Below are positions 1 to 7,681 of a stretch of 14,417 bases of DNA, piece after piece. Where the stretch lies: positions 1-14,417 of the forward strand of contig JAYTCQ010000048.1 of NCBI GenBank assembly GCA_043736395.1, given 5' to 3'. Below the pieces are notes generated by a model, which was not told the DNA's origin, did not search any database, and saw only the letters and a program-made list of their open reading frames with translations. Position 1 is the stretch's first letter; each line of letters starts with the position of its first letter. This stretch comes from JAFDVL01 sp043736395 (GTDB lineage Bacteria; Acidobacteriota; Blastocatellia; RBC074). The position numbers and the translations under genes were made by a program.

Positions 1-1
1 T

Positions 2-91
2 AAAACCAAGCTGAAGCTTGTACTCGATACTTTTGGTGATGGAAAATTCCTGACTTTGTTGCATGTCTACATGAAAGAAGAAATGACATGA
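2..91 (+). CDS. C-terminal end of an unidentified protein (partial)
   Basis: An open frame enters from the left edge and ends at TGA (89-91). It encodes 29 residues that finish LLHVYMKEEMT. The tail reads like real protein, with alternating hydrophobic and charged residues (KLKLVLDTFGDGKF), rather than a random frame. The rest lies outside the window, so family and function cannot be assigned. No terminator hairpin is visible in the 84 bases between its stop and the end of the opposing pseudogene. It could be a chance open frame, because only 90 bases are visible. Confidence 0.5.
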   Translation, partial: KTKLKLVLDTFGDGKFLTLLHVYMKEEMT

Positions 92-175
92 AACAATCGC
101 AAATTTTAATTCTTATTTTTGTTTATCGAATCCTGGCTATTTTATTGGCTTGGAACCTGGCTGCGCACGATAACT

Positions 176-1203
176 TCATTTCGTTTTCAGGGATTCGTAA
201 GCCTGTCGCGCTTCGATCAAAACCGGCGAATCGGCATCCGCCTCCTGCCACAAGGCGAAGAACGATTCAAATTGTTGACGGCTTTTTATAATATCGCCAT
301 TAAGCGCCGCCGCCTGCGCCAGCCCCAGATGTGCCAGCGACCACAGCGGAGACAAAGCGTCCCAGCCACGATGCGCGAGAATGCGTTCAAATTCTGCCGC
401 CGCCAGCGTCCCGTTGCCGGCCTGTAAATAGGCCTGTCCGCGCAACCACGCCAGCCGGAAGCCGAGCGCAGTTGCCCTGATAGTGATGCGCCGAAGCATC
501 CTGTGGCCAGGTCTTCGTCAAAACGGTTGATGCTTCAAGTCGCCTATCAAGTTCGCCTGTGATGTAACGATAATAGCTCGCGGCAATGCTCAATCGTTCG
601 CGTTCGCTGACGCGTTGGCGCAATTGCCAGGCGCGTTCCAATTGCTTATTGCCGTGTGCCAGATTGCGTAAGTCGCGTGAAGAAATTCCAAGTCGTAAAT
701 GTGCCAGTGCGAAGTTGCTGTCCTTCTCTGTTGCGCTTTTGAAAAATGGAATTGCTTTGTCCTGTTGTCCTCTGCTCTGCAATTCAACTCCGCGGGAATA
801 ATTTTGTAACGTCTCCAGCGATGCCGTCGTTCCCTGCTCAATTGGCGCATTGAACTTCTGAATCGAAGAAAGCGATTCTCCTAATTTTCCGCGTAATTCA
901 ATCGCAGCTTGCCCCAGCGACTTCAGCACTTGTTCCTGACTATCGGCTTCGGTTTGTTGTAGTGCGATGACTTCCCCGCTTTGACTATTGATCGTTTCCA
1001 GGGTGATGACGTAGTGGCGACCGAGGCTGGCAATTGTCCCAACTAATAATGCTTTGATGCCGCTCCGCTGACAGATTTCGCGGGCAACTTCGCGGGTGAT
1101 TTTTTCCTCCTGTGACTGTGCACGCGAGTGCCCCATGAGTTGCAGCGTTTCTCTGGCACGCTCTTCAGGATAAATATTCAGATACGGCGGTTGTTGCTTT
1201 CAT
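176..1203 (-). pseudogene. Decayed C-terminal region of an acidobacterial Ser/Thr kinase-TPR type protein
   Basis: Reading on the minus strand, an AGGAG box precedes ATG at 1203, but that frame stops after 12 codons. One base over, the frame reads NIYPEERARETLQLMGH and continues as an intact stretch from M at 1136. This includes TREVAREICQR, GIKALLVGTIASLG, GKLGESLSSIQKF and TPR-like repeats (AIPFFKSATEKDSNFALAHLRLG). I recognise these as the region that follows the kinase domain in acidobacterial kinase-TPR proteins. After the HHYQGN residues near 475 the frame changes again. The family's closing segment (AAAEFERILAHRG, SLAHLGLAQAAALNGD) then follows in the other frame to TGA at 176. The central TPR units between these two parts appear to be missing, and there is no kinase domain. 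Two frame changes plus an internal deletion point to a pseudogene; assembly error could explain one frame change but not the missing parts. Confidence 0.75.
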
Positions 1204-1593
1204 TGTTTTTCTCCTAAGTTTTTGGAATGCAAACAATTTCGACTTATGCCGAAGATTCAATAATCTGTCACGAGCAAGACTGAATGATTAGCTACGCTTG
1301 GTTACAACTGCCCGTACCTTTGCCTCTTGATATTTTTGCTCTCACTTGTACATGCGCCTTCTATCGAAGAACTCCATCATCCATCGTAAAATATTTTTTG
1401 CTTGTGATTGGAAATGAAAATGGGGTTATGGCGGTTTGCAGATGAGTGCGCCAACCGAGACACCAGGCATTCTCCATTAGGCATTGCGGTGATTGTCCAT
1501 TGTTAAGCAATAAATACTGCTTTCCCCCGAAAAATAATTAAAAATGAACAATTGCGAATGAACAATGATTCGTGACTTGGTCGCAAACAAAAA
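1204..1593. other. Gene-poor stretch between pseudogene and terminator
   Basis: About 390 bases with no convincing gene. Short frames of fewer than 60 codons exist on both strands (for example ATG at 1284 on the + strand, 53 codons), but none has a ribosome-binding site together with recognisable sequence. The part from 1490 to 1575 is AT-rich, with related words on both strands (ATTGTCCATTGTT and GAACAATTGCGAATGAACAATG). This resembles degenerate intergenic repeat sequence. The AGGAG leader of the pseudogene lies at 1204-1217. Confidence 0.5.
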
Positions 1594-1622
1594 AATCGCG
1601 TAGTTTATAAAGCTACGCGATT
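1587..1622 (-). terminator. Rho-independent terminator of the OmpA-like gene
   Basis: AATCGCGTAG (1594-1603) pairs perfectly with CTACGCGATT (1613-1622). The stem can extend inward by three more pairs, one of them G-T, to a 3-base loop. On the minus strand the stem is followed by a run of seven T (the A run at 1589-1595), then GTTT. It lies 28 bases past the stop codon of the minus-strand gene, so it is a textbook intrinsic terminator for that gene. Confidence 0.9.
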
Positions 1623-1649
1623 CTTCAACAAACAGCTGGGAACAAAATT

Positions 1650-2777
1650 TTATCTGCGACGAGGCGCGCTCGCACGACGAACTTCTTTCGTCACGGCTCC
1701 GGCATTCACTGCCGCTGCGCCGTTTGGAATATTCGCGCCGGATGGAATCACAAACATTCGGACTTGATGATCAGATGTTTCACCGGAAGGACGCACGACT
1801 AAACGATTCGCATCAATCGTGACGCCAACAGAACCATCTGCTAAACGATCACGAACATTTTTTCCGCGCTCGAAAGCAATGGCTGCGCTTTCACCTTTTT
1901 TATAATACGAATCAATCACAAGTTTAGCTTGTGGGTCAGATTCAAGCTTGCGCACGACATCCTGCAAAATGTATTTGCAGGCATTATCAACGCGAGCGTT
2001 ATTAAATTTAAAGGTTGAGCAAGGTGTAATCTCTTCAATATTGACGACCTTTTCTTCAGCCACTTTGAAAGAGATGGTGCCATTGGCTTCGCAGTCCACA
2101 GCATCGGTTTTCAAATTCAGCTTCACCGTGACATTGCTGCCGGGAGCCAATCCTGATGTATCAAGTTTGGCACATGAAGCATCGCCCATAATTGAGCCAC
2201 CGGTAGTAGACCAACTTGGAATGATATTTCCGTAATTGCTGCCACCCGTCACCGCAGATGAACAAATGCTGATGGTTTCGCCAGGCTGAATGATTTTGGC
2301 AGCGCTGGTTAATTCGACAGTTGGCGAAGTGAAGCAGGTCGGGCAGGCATTCACTACAAAGGCTTTGCTGTCATACGCGGTGCAGCCACCTTCACAGTCT
2401 TTGTAAGGAGCCATTACTTCGGCGGTCACCGTGTACGTTCCCGGAGTTAAACCGGTCGTATCAAAAATAAAATTACCGAGGCTGTCGCTGATGCCCTGAC
2501 CAGTTGAGACAGTCCATTTTAATGGCATCTGCTGCGCTTCAGGCGTACCTGAAACTTTTGCCCGAAAGGTAATTTTATCGCCTACACAAACCGTTCCATT
2601 GTTGGCGCGCTTGGCGGCATCAATTTTGCTGGAGACGACTCCCGGTTCAAGCTGTAAAGTGGGAACCGTTCGCGGCTTTAATTTTGCCTGATCTTTATTG
2701 ATGGGATTAGAATTCTGACCGAATCCAGTTGAGACGAATAATGCTATCAAAGCGGTAGAGAAGAAATACTTTTTCAT
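1650..2777 (-). CDS. Secreted OmpA-like protein with Ig-like repeats
   Basis: The 375-residue product probably works in the periplasm or at the outer membrane, where OmpA-type C-terminal domains bind peptidoglycan. Residues 1-21 form a signal peptide (MKKYFFSTALIALFVSTGFG/Q). Two beta-sandwich, PKD/Ig-like segments follow (about 60-143 and 150-240), each ending with a TSGLAPG or TTGLTPG type turn before a TVTAEV or TVKLNL strand. Residues 254-345 look like a divergent OmpA domain: STFKFNNARVDN, a helix LQDVVRKLESDPQAKLVIDSY, and the ERGKNVRDRL helix in place of the usual LSxxRAxxVxxYL. The tail is basic (RRASAPRRR). The ATG at 2777 is chosen because the signal peptide starts there. An upstream in-frame TTG (2882) would add 35 residues with no signal character. 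An AGGA lies about 12 bases before the ATG. The gene is a single unit with its own terminator. The protein is rich in cysteine, consistent with export and disulfides. Confidence 0.8.
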   Translation of the reverse strand: MKKYFFSTALIALFVSTGFGQNSNPINKDQAKLKPRTVPTLQLEPGVVSSKIDAAKRANNGTVCVGDKITFRAKVSGTPEAQQMPLKWTVSTGQGISDSLGNFIFDTTGLTPGTYTVTAEVMAPYKDCEGGCTAYDSKAFVVNACPTCFTSPTVELTSAAKIIQPGETISICSSAVTGGSNYGNIIPSWSTTGGSIMGDASCAKLDTSGLAPGSNVTVKLNLKTDAVDCEANGTISFKVAEEKVVNIEEITPCSTFKFNNARVDNACKYILQDVVRKLESDPQAKLVIDSYYKKGESAAIAFERGKNVRDRLADGSVGVTIDANRLVVRPSGETSDHQVRMFVIPSGANIPNGAAAVNAGAVTKEVRRASAPRRR

Positions 2778-2985
2778 GGTAACACCGATCCTATTAGAGA
2801 AAACATAAGTGTGGGGCACCTGTGAGAACTTCCTTGGGTCGGAACATTTAACCGTTACCGTTACGCCATCAGAATATTCCAAGCCAGTAACAGTTTACGG
2901 CAAAATCTTTGTTATCTTGATGATAAGCCGATGGCAAATATATCGCGTCCATCCTCCTAACGGCAACAAAAAAGTTTTTTATCTA

Positions 2986-3142
2986 ACTGGAGCGCAAGCG
3001 TTTCGCTTGCCCCGCGAGCGCGTGTAACGCCGCTCGCGGAGCGTGGCGAGAAGGAGCCGTGATTGCCAGTTAGCTCACTCTCTACGGTCGTTTGCGACGC
3101 TCGCGCTGGCAAACGAAGCAAGCGCGATGCTCGCGCTCCAGT
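2986..3142. repeat. Composite palindromic element (REP/MITE-like)
   Basis: ACTGGAGCGC (2986-2995) and GCGCTCCAGT (3133-3142) are perfect 10-base terminal inverted repeats about 157 bases apart. Inside are several perfect hairpins: GCAAGCG/CGCTTGC (2994-3010, 3-base loop), CCGCGAGCG/CGCTCGCGG (3012-3039), CGTTTGC/GCAAACG (3089-3115) and AGCGCGA/TCGCGCT (3121-3137, 3-base loop). In addition TAACTGG (2984-2990) can pair with CCAGTTA (3066-3072). It is clearly more GC-rich than the flanks and has no coding sequence. It lies in the gap between divergent genes. The structure fits a non-autonomous mobile or REPIN-type element; copy number cannot be judged from one window. Confidence 0.7.
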
Positions 3143-3189
3143 CGCCTGAACCTTGCGTCCTTATTCAACAATCTGTTAGCTTCTAGTGT

Positions 3190-4581
3190 ATGGCTAAAAT
3201 ACATTTTCTCGGCGCTGCTGGCAGCGTGACAGGTTCGAAGTTTTTACTTGAATCCGAAGGCTACCGATTATTAATTGATTGCGGATTATTTCAGGGTTTG
3301 AAGGAATTACGCCTTCGCAACTGGGAACCGCTCCCGATTGATCCGAAAACGATTGATGCTGTCGCTTTGACACACGCGCACATTGATCATACTGGATATT
3401 TGCCTCGACTTGTTCGGGATGGCTTTAAGGGAAATGTGTATGTCACCCGCGCCACTGGTGATTTATTAACAATTATGCTGCCGGACTCCGCGCGGATTCA
3501 GGAAGAAGATGCGGATTATGCAAATCGGAAAAATATTTCGAAGCATTATCCGGCTTTGCCGCTTTACACCGAAGCCGATGCCAAAGCCGCGATTAAATTG
3601 ATGTACGGGATCACGTACGAAGCGCCAATCAAACTGTGCAAAAATATTACGCTTCGCTACACACAGGCCGGGCATATTCTCGGTTCCGGCTGCATTCAAG
3701 CGACTGTGACCGAAAGCGGAAAGGCACCAGTCACAATTTTATTTTCAGGAGATTTGGGAAGGTACAACGAACCGATTTTGAATGATCCGGCTCCCGTGCA
3801 TGAAACTGATTATCTACTGGTGGAATCCACATACGGAAATCGCGTCCACGCCGAACACGATCCGAAGGAACGCCTCGCCGAAATCATTAATGAAACAGTA
3901 GAGCGCGGCGGAAAAATTATTATTCCGGCTTTTGCGATTGGACGGACGCAGTTGCTGATTTATTACATTCGTGAACTGGAAGAAGAAAAAAGAATTCCGA
4001 TTTTGCCGGTGATTGTGGATTCTCCGATGGGCGCGCAAGCTACGAAATTCTATGCTCGTCACACCGATGAACACGATCTGGAAATGAAGCAACTCGGAAC
4101 TGAACACAAAAATGCGCTGGCGACTAACAATTTCCGACTGGTTCACGCCAGACAGGAATCCAAAGGCATTAACTCAATCAAAGAATCGGCGATCATTATT
4201 TCAGCTTCGGGAATGGCTACCGGAGGCCGCATCATGCACCACCTTTTGCATAACCTTCCCGATCCAAAGAGTACCGTAATTTTAGTCGGTTATCAGGCAG
4301 AAGGGACGCGTGGCAGAAGAATGCAAAATGGTGAAAAAGTGCTGCGATTGTTAGGTGAAAACGTTCCTGTCAATGCACAAATTGAAACGATTGGAAGCTT
4401 ATCCGCGCACGCAGATTCCGGGGAGATATTGCGCTGGCTATCGGAATTCAAACATCCACCACGCAAAACCTTTATCGTCCACGGTGAACCAGAAGGAGCG
4501 CAGGGATTACAAAAATTAATTCAGGAAAAACTGAACTGGAATTGCGAGATTCCGCAGTATTTGGATGTGGTGGAGATTTAA
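3190..4581 (+). CDS. Beta-CASP metallo-beta-lactamase ribonuclease (CPSF-like)
   Basis: The 463-residue product matches bacterial beta-CASP metallo-hydrolases of the CPSF-73/Ysh1 type, which are cytoplasmic zinc-dependent RNases. The metallo-beta-lactamase core shows THAHIDHTGYLP (61-72, motif 2), GHILGSG (161-167, motif 3 His162) and FSGDLGR (185-191, motif 4 Asp188). The beta-CASP part shows motif A in VESTYG (Glu212), PAFAIGRTQ (246-254), SASGMATGGR (338-347), motif B-like SLSAHAD (403-409) and the final FIVHGEPEGA (428-437, motif C-like His431). All metal ligands appear present and the length is usual for the family, so it should be active. The start is the first ATG, before AKIHFLGAAGSVTGSKF, which is the expected N-terminus. 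No strong Shine-Dalgarno is seen (TAGCTTCTAGTGT precedes). It stands alone, converging on the next gene. Confidence 0.92.
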   Translation: MAKIHFLGAAGSVTGSKFLLESEGYRLLIDCGLFQGLKELRLRNWEPLPIDPKTIDAVALTHAHIDHTGYLPRLVRDGFKGNVYVTRATGDLLTIMLPDSARIQEEDADYANRKNISKHYPALPLYTEADAKAAIKLMYGITYEAPIKLCKNITLRYTQAGHILGSGCIQATVTESGKAPVTILFSGDLGRYNEPILNDPAPVHETDYLLVESTYGNRVHAEHDPKERLAEIINETVERGGKIIIPAFAIGRTQLLIYYIRELEEEKRIPILPVIVDSPMGAQATKFYARHTDEHDLEMKQLGTEHKNALATNNFRLVHARQESKGINSIKESAIIISASGMATGGRIMHHLLHNLPDPKSTVILVGYQAEGTRGRRMQNGEKVLRLLGENVPVNAQIETIGSLSAHADSGEILRWLSEFKHPPRKTFIVHGEPEGAQGLQKLIQEKLNWNCEIPQYLDVVEI

Positions 4582-4607
4582 ATCGGGAGATTTACTGCAA
4601 AGGAACC

Positions 4608-4667
4608 AGGGACAAGGGGCAAGAGATTCAGGTCGGAAATTTCGAACTTCATTGTCCCCTTGACCCT
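4608..4667. repeat. Inverted repeat between convergent genes, possible bidirectional terminator
   Basis: AGGG-A-CAAGGGG (4608-4619) pairs with CCCCTTG-A-CCCT (4656-4667) around a single A-A mismatch, and three further pairs form on the inner side. The loop is about 30 bases. The arms lie in GGGACAAGGGG-type sequence, which repeats as CCCTTTGTCCC just beyond. It sits in the 115-base gap where both flanking genes end. No T-run follows on either strand, so it may be a simple intergenic repeat rather than an intrinsic terminator. Confidence 0.45.
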
Positions 4668-4696
4668 TTGTCCCTTTACGGTAAAAGCCCTAATTC

Positions 4697-6736
4697 CTAA
4701 CATTTCAAAATCAAATTTCCTCCTGCATCAATTCTTCCTTCCCATCCCTGACCGATCATCGTCGTCGAACCGTATTCAATCACCAATCCGCCATTGGGAA
4801 TTATTGCGCCGGATTTCAATTCACTGCGATCATACAAATTAATTTTATAGCGCTTCCCTGCCTCCCAGATTTCGATTTTGGTATCAGATTTCGCCAGATG
4901 ATTTTTGACCCTGTTTTTCGGGAGACTCGGTTTCTGTGTCGTGCCAATCGCTCGCAAATGAAGGTTCACAATTTCAACTAATCCTGTAGGATTTGAATGA
5001 CCGTAACGCATTTGATGGAGCTGATGAAAATCACCTTTTGCGACTTCCCAGTCATCGTTGAAGTCAACTTCAAGTTCGAACGATTGCCCTTGATAGCGCA
5101 TACCCAGCGAACGCTTAAACTCCAATCTTGATGACGGTACGCCTTCATTTTTCATTTCAATGTTGGCTTGTTTTTTGAGAATTGAAAACTGCTGCGTCAA
5201 CTCCCGGCTCCTGAGATTCGCCCCGTTCAGCATAACGGTTTTTCGATAATCTTTAATCACATCGGCGAGCAAAACTCCGAGCGCGGAAAATGCGCCGGGA
5301 TACGATGGAATCAGGATACGCTTAATTTTCAATGACTCTGCCAGCGCACACGCATGCAATCCGCCCGCGCCACCAAAACTTACCAACGTAAAGAGACGCG
5401 GGTCGAAACCGCGCTCCAATGAGACCAATCGCAAAGCCCTTTCCATATTGGCGTTCGCTACTTTAATCACGCCCTCTGCTGCCTGGAATCGGTCAATCTT
5501 TCGGCTGCTGAATTTTGACATTTGAAGCGCTAAATCCTCTAAAGATTTAGCTGCGCGGTCACGATGAAGCGGCATTGATCCACCCAATAAATCGGTCGCG
5601 CCGAACCTTCCCAGGACAACATTCGCGTCTGTGACGGTAGGCAGAATTCCTTTTCCGTAACACGCCGGGCCAGGGTTCGCTCCGGCGGATTCAGGCCCGA
5701 CGCGCAACGCGCCACCCTCATCAATAAAGGCGATGGAGCCACCGCCCGCGCCAACGGTATGAATATCCAGCACCGGAACCGCAATCGGTAACCCTGAAAT
5801 TTTCGCTTCGCTGGTAGTTTTCGGGGAACCCTGACATAGCGCGACATCCGTCGAAGTTCCGCCCATATCAAATGTCAAAATATCTTCATATCCGGCGTGT
5901 TGCGCGATTCGTTGAGCTGCGACCAGCCCGCCCGCAGGCCCGGACAAAATTGTCCGCACCGGCTCAACCGAAGCTGTCTCCACTGAAATTGAACCGCCTG
6001 AAGATTGCATTACCCGTAATGAAATCAGCCTCTCAAGTTGCTTCAATTGCAGTTGCAAAGTATTGAGATACTTACTAACCAATGGCGCAATATAGGCATT
6101 GACGACGATGGTAGAAGTTCGTTCATACTCGCGATACTCCGGCAAAATTCGATGCGAAATGGAAAGCGGAATTTTTAAAGTGGCTAAGTCTTCGGCAATG
6201 GCAAGCTCGTGAGCAGGATTTGTAAACGAGAAAAGTAAGGAAATTGCAACAGATTCGACGCGAGCCTGCCTTAATTTTTTCACGAGCGACACGAGGTCTT
6301 TTTCACGTAGGTTTTCAATGACTTCACCATCCGCGCCGATGCGTTCTTTTACGCCAAAGCGCAAGTCAGATGAAATTAACGGTGGAGGTTTTTGAGCCGA
6401 GAAATTGTAAATATCAGGACGATTTTGCCGTCCGATTTCAATGACGTCTTCAAAACCAGCCGTCGTAATTAAAGCTGTCCGCGCACCTTTACGCTCCAGT
6501 AATGCATTGGTAGCGACGGTTGTCCCGTGAGAAATTTCCAGCGCAGCCGCTCCCCCAAGTTCATTGAGAATTTTATGAATTCCTTCCAGAATTGCGTTTG
6601 AAGGATTGTGCGGTGTCGATGAAATTTTGAAGCTGAATAGCCTGTAATCAGTGATAGCGATAAAATCAGTGAAAGTTCCACCTGTGTCTACCCCGATGCG
6701 AATATTTTCTGGAAAAGATTTTTTTTGTGATGACAT
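4697..6736 (-). CDS. Hydantoinase/oxoprolinase A-type ATPase subunit (HyuA-like)
   Basis: The 679-residue product belongs to the hydantoinase A / 5-oxoprolinase N-terminal family, cytoplasmic ATP-dependent enzymes that phosphorylate and open cyclic amides or carboxylate ketones. The actin-like ATPase motifs are intact: GVDTGGTFTD (15-24), GTTVATNALLERKG (71-84), SGPAGG (265-270), FDMGGTSTDVAL (289-300) and GPESAGANPGPACYG (347-361), with FGGAGGLHACALAESL further on. The length is normal for the A subunit. Its usual partner, the B subunit, is not adjacent on either side, so the substrate cannot be inferred. The partner may be encoded elsewhere. The ATG at 6736 is the first start in frame and gives a normal N-terminus. 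A GAGG lies about 15 bases upstream, which is rather far. No co-transcribed neighbour is visible. Confidence 0.88.
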   Translation of the reverse strand: MSSQKKSFPENIRIGVDTGGTFTDFIAITDYRLFSFKISSTPHNPSNAILEGIHKILNELGGAAALEISHGTTVATNALLERKGARTALITTAGFEDVIEIGRQNRPDIYNFSAQKPPPLISSDLRFGVKERIGADGEVIENLREKDLVSLVKKLRQARVESVAISLLFSFTNPAHELAIAEDLATLKIPLSISHRILPEYREYERTSTIVVNAYIAPLVSKYLNTLQLQLKQLERLISLRVMQSSGGSISVETASVEPVRTILSGPAGGLVAAQRIAQHAGYEDILTFDMGGTSTDVALCQGSPKTTSEAKISGLPIAVPVLDIHTVGAGGGSIAFIDEGGALRVGPESAGANPGPACYGKGILPTVTDANVVLGRFGATDLLGGSMPLHRDRAAKSLEDLALQMSKFSSRKIDRFQAAEGVIKVANANMERALRLVSLERGFDPRLFTLVSFGGAGGLHACALAESLKIKRILIPSYPGAFSALGVLLADVIKDYRKTVMLNGANLRSRELTQQFSILKKQANIEMKNEGVPSSRLEFKRSLGMRYQGQSFELEVDFNDDWEVAKGDFHQLHQMRYGHSNPTGLVEIVNLHLRAIGTTQKPSLPKNRVKNHLAKSDTKIEIWEAGKRYKINLYDRSELKSGAIIPNGGLVIEYGSTTMIGQGWEGRIDAGGNLILKC

Positions 6737-6793
6737 GAAAAAATAATGAAACCTCTGCTCAGTTGCCGCGTTGAAGAAAATACCGGCAATGTT

Positions 6794-6826
6794 AGCGCTT
6801 TGAGATAGCCCAAAGCGAAGAGCGCT
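6794..6826. repeat. Small palindromic repeat upstream of the HyuA-like gene
   Basis: CGCTTTG (6796-6802) pairs with CAAAGCG (6811-6817), and the self-complementary AGCGCT occurs at both ends (6794-6799 and 6821-6826). On the minus strand the element begins GTAGCGC, the same outer word as the hairpin at 9977-10002. It lies in the 246-base gap between the divergent HyuA-like gene and the first secreted-protein gene. It may be another dispersed palindrome of this genome. Confidence 0.4.
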
Positions 6827-6898
6827 ACGACTTGAAATTTTACGCTTCGTTTAGAAGCACACATCTTAACCTCACAACCCCGTTAAGACGAACTTGAT

Positions 6899-6928
6899 TT
6901 GAATAGCCGGAGTCGCCAGCGATATTTA
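6899..6928 (+). promoter_or_regulatory. Possible promoter of the first secreted-protein gene
   Basis: TTGAAT (6899-6904) and TATTTA (6923-6928) are 18 bases apart and lie about 55 bases upstream of the chosen start at 6983. Both boxes deviate from consensus, so this is only a candidate. Confidence 0.3.
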
Positions 6929-6982
6929 TAAATGGCGGTTCTCAAACTTTGGACGATCACACACTTAGGAGTTTTATTTATT

Positions 6983-7552
6983 ATGAAAACCAATACCCTC
7001 AAAGTCTTATTTCTTTCAGCTTGCTTGATTATTCTTGGCGGAGCGGCACAGGCACAAGCCAAAAAGAAAGGTGAAACCATCACAACGGCACCAAAACTCG
7101 TCGTGACCAAATTAAAAGTGAGCGAAGGCGAATCCTTTGACGTTCGAGGCAAGGCTACATTTGTGTTAGCGGCGGTGAACTCTGACGACTCTTTTACCGG
7201 CACAATTACCTATTCGTTGCCAGATGATGCCAGAGCGAAGATTGCGCAAATCACTGGTAAACCTGTTGCACAGATTCCTGCGACCATCACTCAATCTGAA
7301 GTGAACGGAAACTTTCAAAAATTAACTGAATGCCCGGTGCTTCATGTTGATTTCAGTGCGATGGATTTAGTCGTCGCCGGTGCCAAAGTTCACTTCAATC
7401 GCTTCACTGTTGATATTACTGACTCTGGTCGTGAAATCACGATGCTGGCCTGCAAAATGGCAGTCCAAATCAATGTTGGCCGTCAACGTCGCGGCATTAT
7501 CCGCCGCATGAATGAAATCATCAACGGTATTGAGCCAGAAGCGCAAAATTAA
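6983..7552 (+). CDS. Secreted protein of unknown function
   Basis: I do not recognise this 189-residue protein. Residues 1-26 are a clear signal peptide (MKTNTLKVLFLSACLIILGG, then AAQAQA), so it is exported. The mature part starts basic (KKKGE) and is mostly predicted beta strand (KLVVTKLKVSEGESFDVRGKATFVLAAV, written here as consecutive strands around residues 37-65). It has two cysteines (LTECPVL and MLACKMA) that could form a disulfide, and a basic C-terminal helix (GRQRRGIIRRMNEIING). The ATG at 6983 is preferred over the in-frame ATG at 6932 because an AGGAG box (6967-6971) precedes it and the signal peptide begins there. A strong terminator follows, so it is probably a monocistronic unit, though the next gene is also a secreted unknown on the same strand. 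Confidence 0.7.
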   Translation: MKTNTLKVLFLSACLIILGGAAQAQAKKKGETITTAPKLVVTKLKVSEGESFDVRGKATFVLAAVNSDDSFTGTITYSLPDDARAKIAQITGKPVAQIPATITQSEVNGNFQKLTECPVLHVDFSAMDLVVAGAKVHFNRFTVDITDSGREITMLACKMAVQINVGRQRRGIIRRMNEIINGIEPEAQN

Positions 7553-7590
7553 TTGTAGCTCCAGCTCGATCGCGCTAATTATAAACTTCA

Positions 7591-7630
7591 AATGCGGGCG
7601 TAGTTCAATTCAACTGTCGCCCGCATTTTC
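7591..7630 (+). terminator. Rho-independent terminator after the first secreted-protein gene
   Basis: AATGCGGGCG (7591-7600) pairs perfectly with CGCCCGCATT (7618-7627). The 17-base loop is followed by TTTTCTACTTCT. It lies 38 bases past the stop codon. The 10-base GC-rich stem with a T-rich tail is a good intrinsic terminator. Confidence 0.8.
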
Positions 7631-7681
7631 TACTTCTCTGTTAGCCTGTGATAGCGTATTCTTCTGCAATTGGGGGAGTAA

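Noticed and set aside
1284..1445. 53-codon + strand frame in the gene-poor stretch
   Set aside because: There is no Shine-Dalgarno, and the product resembles no family that I know; it is likely a chance frame.
2778..2882. N-terminal extension of the OmpA-like protein from a TTG codon
   Set aside because: The signal peptide begins at the ATG at 2777, and the extension would place 35 polar residues before it.
2986..3142. CRISPR array
   Set aside because: The repeats are nested inverted hairpins without regular direct repeats or spacers, and there are no cas genes.
3814..4146. 110-codon minus-strand frame inside the beta-CASP RNase gene
   Set aside because: The opposite strand encodes conserved catalytic motifs throughout this interval; the minus-strand product is low-complexity and unlike a protein family.
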